Source of the DNA: Spirochaetaceae bacterium
Lineage (GTDB): Bacteria; Spirochaetota; Spirochaetia; CADAEX01
Assembly (NCBI GenBank): GCA_009778835.1
Contig: WRFK01000057.1
Location: forward strand, 1 to 8,716
DNA length: 8,716 bases
Reading direction: 5' to 3'
This document shows, in pieces, positions 6,801 to 8,716 of the stretch; position 1 is the stretch's first letter, and every line of letters starts with the position of its first letter. A model generated the notes under the pieces. It worked only from the letters and a program-made list of their open reading frames with translations. It was not told where the DNA came from and did no database searches. The translations under genes and the position numbers were made by a program.

Positions 6801-7490
6801 ATGGTTAAAGTAATATCGCTTGGGGGATCGATCGTGGTCCCGGATCAGGTAGACACAGAATTTCTTAAAAAATTTCTTGTTCTCATAAAAGATTATCTTG
6901 ATAAGGATAAAAAAAGAAAACTGATATTTGTTGTGGGTGGTGGTTCTACAGCAAGAGCTTACCAGAAAGCTTACAGGGAAATAGTAACTTCTCCTGATAA
7001 TAACAATCAGGACTGGATAGGGATAGCTGCAACAAAGCTTAATGCAGAACTTTTAAAAGCTTTATTTTCTAATTATTGTGCTGATGATGTTGTTACAGAT
7101 CCAACAGCAGAAATAAGTTTCAAAGCACAGGTTCTTGTTGCCTCAGGATGGAAACCAGGATTCTCAACTGATTTTGATGCTGTATTGCTTGGCGAAAGAT
7201 TCAAAGCAGACACAGTAGTTAATCTCTCGAATATAGCAAAAGTTTTTTCCGATGATCCCAAAAAAAATCCAAATGCTGTACCACTTGATAAAATAAGCTG
7301 GGAAGATTTTAAAAAAATTGTTGGCAATGAATGGATACCGGGCAAGAATGTCCCTTTTGATCCAATAGCAACAGCAAAAGCAGCAGAACTAAAAATGAAA
7401 GTTATTGTTGCAGCAGGAAAAGATATTGAGAATCTTAAGCTTATTCTTGAAGATAAGATGGATATGTTTAAAGGGACGATTATAGGGTAG
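6801..7490 (+). CDS. UMP kinase, archaeal type (amino acid kinase fold)
   Basis: The 229-residue protein belongs to the amino acid kinase superfamily and matches the archaeal-type UMP kinase group, which phosphorylates UMP to UDP with ATP in pyrimidine nucleotide synthesis. Visible elements: phosphate-binding KVISLGGS (3-10), VVGGGSTARAY (44-54), DWIGIAATKLNAELL (71-85), the glycine turn GWKPGFSTD (116-124), DTVVNLSNIAKVFSDDP (137-153), and PFDPIATAKAAE (185-196). The length is close to the archaeal-type enzymes (about 225). A TTG at 6774 in frame would add nine AT-rich residues, but ATG 6801 begins exactly where the family does (MVKVISLGGS). No Shine-Dalgarno precedes it; a promoter ends only about 13 bp upstream. 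It is divergent from the TPR gene and convergent with the radical SAM gene, so probably monocistronic. Whether the genome also has the usual bacterial PyrH is not visible, so the gene symbol is left blank. Confidence 0.87.
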   Translation: MVKVISLGGSIVVPDQVDTEFLKKFLVLIKDYLDKDKKRKLIFVVGGGSTARAYQKAYREIVTSPDNNNQDWIGIAATKLNAELLKALFSNYCADDVVTDPTAEISFKAQVLVASGWKPGFSTDFDAVLLGERFKADTVVNLSNIAKVFSDDPKKNPNAVPLDKISWEDFKKIVGNEWIPGKNVPFDPIATAKAAELKMKVIVAAGKDIENLKLILEDKMDMFKGTIIG

Positions 7491-7496
7491 CCAAGT

Positions 7497-7512
7497 TCGC
7501 AGATTTACGCGG
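7497..7512 (+). repeat. Possible single copy of a short dispersed motif between convergent genes
   Basis: The 23-bp gap between the convergent UMP kinase and radical SAM genes contains TCGCAGATTTACGCGG, built from two similar blocks (CGCAGA-TTTA-CGCGGA). From memory, similar CGCAGATTTACGCGGAT motifs recur in intergenic DNA of many bacteria. Only one copy is seen here, so the repeat call is tentative. Confidence 0.25.
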
Positions 7513-7513
7513 A

Positions 7514-8482
7514 TCAATTCTTTTCCAGATAGTGCCACACAGGTTTTTCTTTGCCTCCGGGGAATGGCATACTTTTTGTAAAATCAGGCGTCCATAGTGA
7601 ACCTTCCTCAAACTCCTGTATAAAGCCATCATCTATTCCATACTCATCAAGGAGCTCATAAACCTCATCAACTTCTTTTTCGATTATCCTTCTTCTTGGA
7701 AGCTCAGAATCAGAATCAAGCGGCTCATGAGGTTCATATTGAAACATCAGCGAGAGGATCGCTCTATCTTTAACATTTTCAGAAAACCATTTTAAAACTT
7801 CTTTAGTATTTTTAATTTCACCGGGAAGGACAAGATGCCTAACGATCACACCCTCTTTCATAACCCCTTCTTTTTCAATCAATGAGAAATCTGTTTTTTT
7901 TCTATCAGTCATTTTTAAAATAGCGCTCGTCGCAAACTGAGGATAATCTTTTGCATTAAAAAGCCTGCCTGAAAGATCAGGATCCATTGTTTTTAGATCA
8001 GGCAAAAATATGTCAATAAACTCAAGAAGCATTTCAACAGTTTCATCTGTCTCATAACCAGAACTATTCCATACCAGAGGAATTTTTAACCCCTTATTTT
8101 TTGCAATTGATACTGCTTCAGCAACTGAAGGGAGAAAATGCGTTGCTGTTACAAAGTTTATGTTTTCAGCCCCTTTTTCTTGCAGAGCAATCATTATATC
8201 TGAAAGAAGATCTTTCTCTGTAACCTTGCCCACAATTTCCCTGCTTAGCTGATAGTTCTGACAGAACTTGCACCGCAGAGTACACCCGGCAAAAAAAAGA
8301 GTTCCCGAACCTCCCCTGCCTGTTACAGGAGGCTCTTCACCATAGTGCAGCAAGCCGCAAGAAAGAAGCGGTTCATGGCCTGTTTTGCAAAAACCCTTTT
8401 CCCCTGAAAGCCTGTTAACATTACATTTTCTGGGACAAAGATTACATTTTTTGTATAAAGATTTATCGATTTTATTTATCAT
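7514..8482 (-). CDS. Radical SAM protein of the PflX / PflA-homologue family (COG1313-like)
   Basis: The 322-residue protein resembles PflX-type proteins, homologues of pyruvate formate-lyase activating enzyme that use a 4Fe-4S cluster and S-adenosylmethionine to make a 5'-deoxyadenosyl radical. An N-terminal cysteine group, Cys13, 16, 20 and 32 (CNLCPRKCN...GFC), probably binds metal. The radical SAM motif is C67-x3-C71-x2-C74 (AGCTLRCKFC), followed by QNYQLSRE. Later family-like stretches are VWNSSGYE (137-144), IFLPDLKTMD (158-167), and RHLVLPG (215-221). No glycyl-radical enzyme, formate lyase or other obvious substrate is adjacent, so the substrate is unknown; members of this family are mostly uncharacterised. 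The start is ATG, with a weak GTGGA about nine bases upstream. It converges on the UMP kinase and is divergent from the tRNA gene. The radical SAM assignment is certain; the subfamily is likely. Confidence 0.88.
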   Translation of the reverse strand: MINKIDKSLYKKCNLCPRKCNVNRLSGEKGFCKTGHEPLLSCGLLHYGEEPPVTGRGGSGTLFFAGCTLRCKFCQNYQLSREIVGKVTEKDLLSDIMIALQEKGAENINFVTATHFLPSVAEAVSIAKNKGLKIPLVWNSSGYETDETVEMLLEFIDIFLPDLKTMDPDLSGRLFNAKDYPQFATSAILKMTDRKKTDFSLIEKEGVMKEGVIVRHLVLPGEIKNTKEVLKWFSENVKDRAILSLMFQYEPHEPLDSDSELPRRRIIEKEVDEVYELLDEYGIDDGFIQEFEEGSLWTPDFTKSMPFPGGKEKPVWHYLEKN

Positions 8483-8536
8483 AATTATTATTCCACATTG
8501 TCATCTCGTTAAAAAATCGCAAAGCATCCCCCATCA

Positions 8537-8569
8537 GGTGAAATTGGATCAATATTCAATCCACTCACC
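8537..8569. repeat. Imperfect 33-bp inverted repeat in the radical SAM/tRNA intergenic region
   Basis: Outer arms GGTGA (8537-8541) and TCACC (8565-8569) enclose inner arms TGGAT (8545-8549) and ATCCA (8559-8563). The arms are joined by a 3-by-1 internal loop, and a 9-nt centre contains the palindrome AATATT. It lies 54 bp upstream of the radical SAM start codon and 14 bp before the TTGACA facing the tRNA. It has no adjacent T-run on either strand, so it is not a typical terminator; it could be an operator or a dispersed-repeat remnant. Confidence 0.5.
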
Positions 8570-8612
8570 ATGCCATAGTGTTATTGACAAATATAATATA
8601 TCCAGTTAGGGT
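8570..8612 (+). promoter_or_regulatory. Promoter region of tRNA-Leu, two overlapping candidates
   Basis: Two readings are possible. TTGACA (8584-8589) with a 17-nt spacer reaches TAGGGT (8607-8612), which would start transcription about 13 nt before the tRNA. Alternatively, a perfect TATAAT (8592-8597) has ATGCCA (8570-8575, four of six matches) 16 nt upstream. The perfect TTGACA and TATAAT are only 2 nt apart and so cannot form one promoter together. Confidence 0.45.
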
Positions 8613-8632
8613 TAGAAAGAAAAGCCTTACAA

Positions 8633-8716
8633 GCCGGCGTGGCGAAATTGGCAGACGCAGCAGACTCAAAATCTGCCGCACGCAAGTGTGTATCGGTTCA
8701 AGTCCGATCGCCGGCA
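8633..8716 (+). tRNA. tRNA-Leu, anticodon CAA
   Basis: The 84-nt gene folds as a complete class II cloverleaf. The acceptor stem is GCCGGCG (8633-8639) with CGCCGGC (8709-8715). The D-arm is GCG/CGC (8642-8644 and 8656-8658). The anticodon stem is GCAGA/TCTGC (8660-8664 and 8672-8676) around loop CTCAAAA, giving anticodon CAA (8667-8669), which reads UUG. The long variable arm pairs CGCAC with GTGTG (one G-T pair) around a GCAA tetraloop. The T-arm is ATCGG/CCGAT with loop TTCAAGT (8692-8708). The discriminator A is the last base of the window, so whether CCA is encoded cannot be seen. Confidence 0.97.

Noticed and set aside
7073..7345. Minus-strand open frame of 90 codons inside the UMP kinase gene
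   Set aside because: It is fully covered by conserved kinase motifs on the plus strand and has no independent evidence.
7491..7513. Rho-independent terminator between the convergent genes
   Set aside because: No stable inverted stem followed by a T-run was found on either strand. Termination must be factor-dependent or lie within the opposing gene.
8606..8615. TTAGGGTTAG, telomere-like
   Set aside because: It has fewer than two repeat units inside a bacterial tRNA promoter region and is best explained by chance.
1..8716. CRISPR array, insertion sequence, phage or defence genes
   Set aside because: No regularly spaced repeats, transposase, integrase or terminal inverted repeats were seen. 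All long genes have housekeeping or envelope-type assignments or are intact hypotheticals.

Overview
The window is about 8.7 kb of AT-rich bacterial chromosome, tightly packed and without mobile elements, CRISPR arrays or broken genes. Four complete genes and one truncated gene run on the minus strand (positions 1-6712). A single plus-strand gene follows (6801-7490), then a convergent minus-strand gene (7514-8482), and a complete class II tRNA-Leu(CAA) closes the window on the plus strand (8633-8716). A LolA-like periplasmic carrier shows that the organism has an outer membrane. Together, a RodZ-like protein beside rimO, a LolA-like protein, a large TPR protein, and an archaeal-type UMP kinase in an otherwise bacterial setting recall low-GC Spirochaetota. 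That placement is an inference from gene content; no rRNA or phylogenetic marker was compared.

Region 1, 1-6712, minus strand. In transcription order this holds an 875-residue protein (beta-sandwich, TPR array, eight-cysteine zinc-ribbon C-terminus), lolA-like, rodZ-like, rimO, and the N-terminal 192 codons of a UvrD/PcrA-type helicase. lolA, rodZ and rimO look like one unit: 70 nt separate the first two, and rodZ and rimO overlap by 4 nt (TTGA). A consensus TTGACA lies upstream of lolA. The helicase follows an 80-nt gap that carries its own TATAAT box. The shared theme is envelope and cell shape (LolA, RodZ) plus housekeeping functions (ribosomal protein S12 modification, DNA repair helicase).

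Region 2, 6713-6800, is an 88-bp divergent promoter region. Each direction has a plausible -35/-10 pair placing the transcript start at or within a few bases of the start codon, and neither start codon has a visible Shine-Dalgarno sequence, so both mRNAs may be leaderless or nearly so.

Region 3, 6801-8716. A UMP kinase of the archaeal type converges on a PflX-like radical SAM protein, with 23 bp between them. A 150-bp intergenic stretch then carries an imperfect inverted repeat and overlapping promoter-like boxes before tRNA-Leu.

Non-ATG starts are frequent: TTG for the helicase and rimO, GTG for lolA. Nothing here is clearly a new system. The best leads are the domain architecture of the TPR protein, a calcium-loop-like motif in the extracytoplasmic part of the RodZ-like protein, the possible leaderless divergent promoter pair, and a PflX-like radical SAM protein with no visible substrate.
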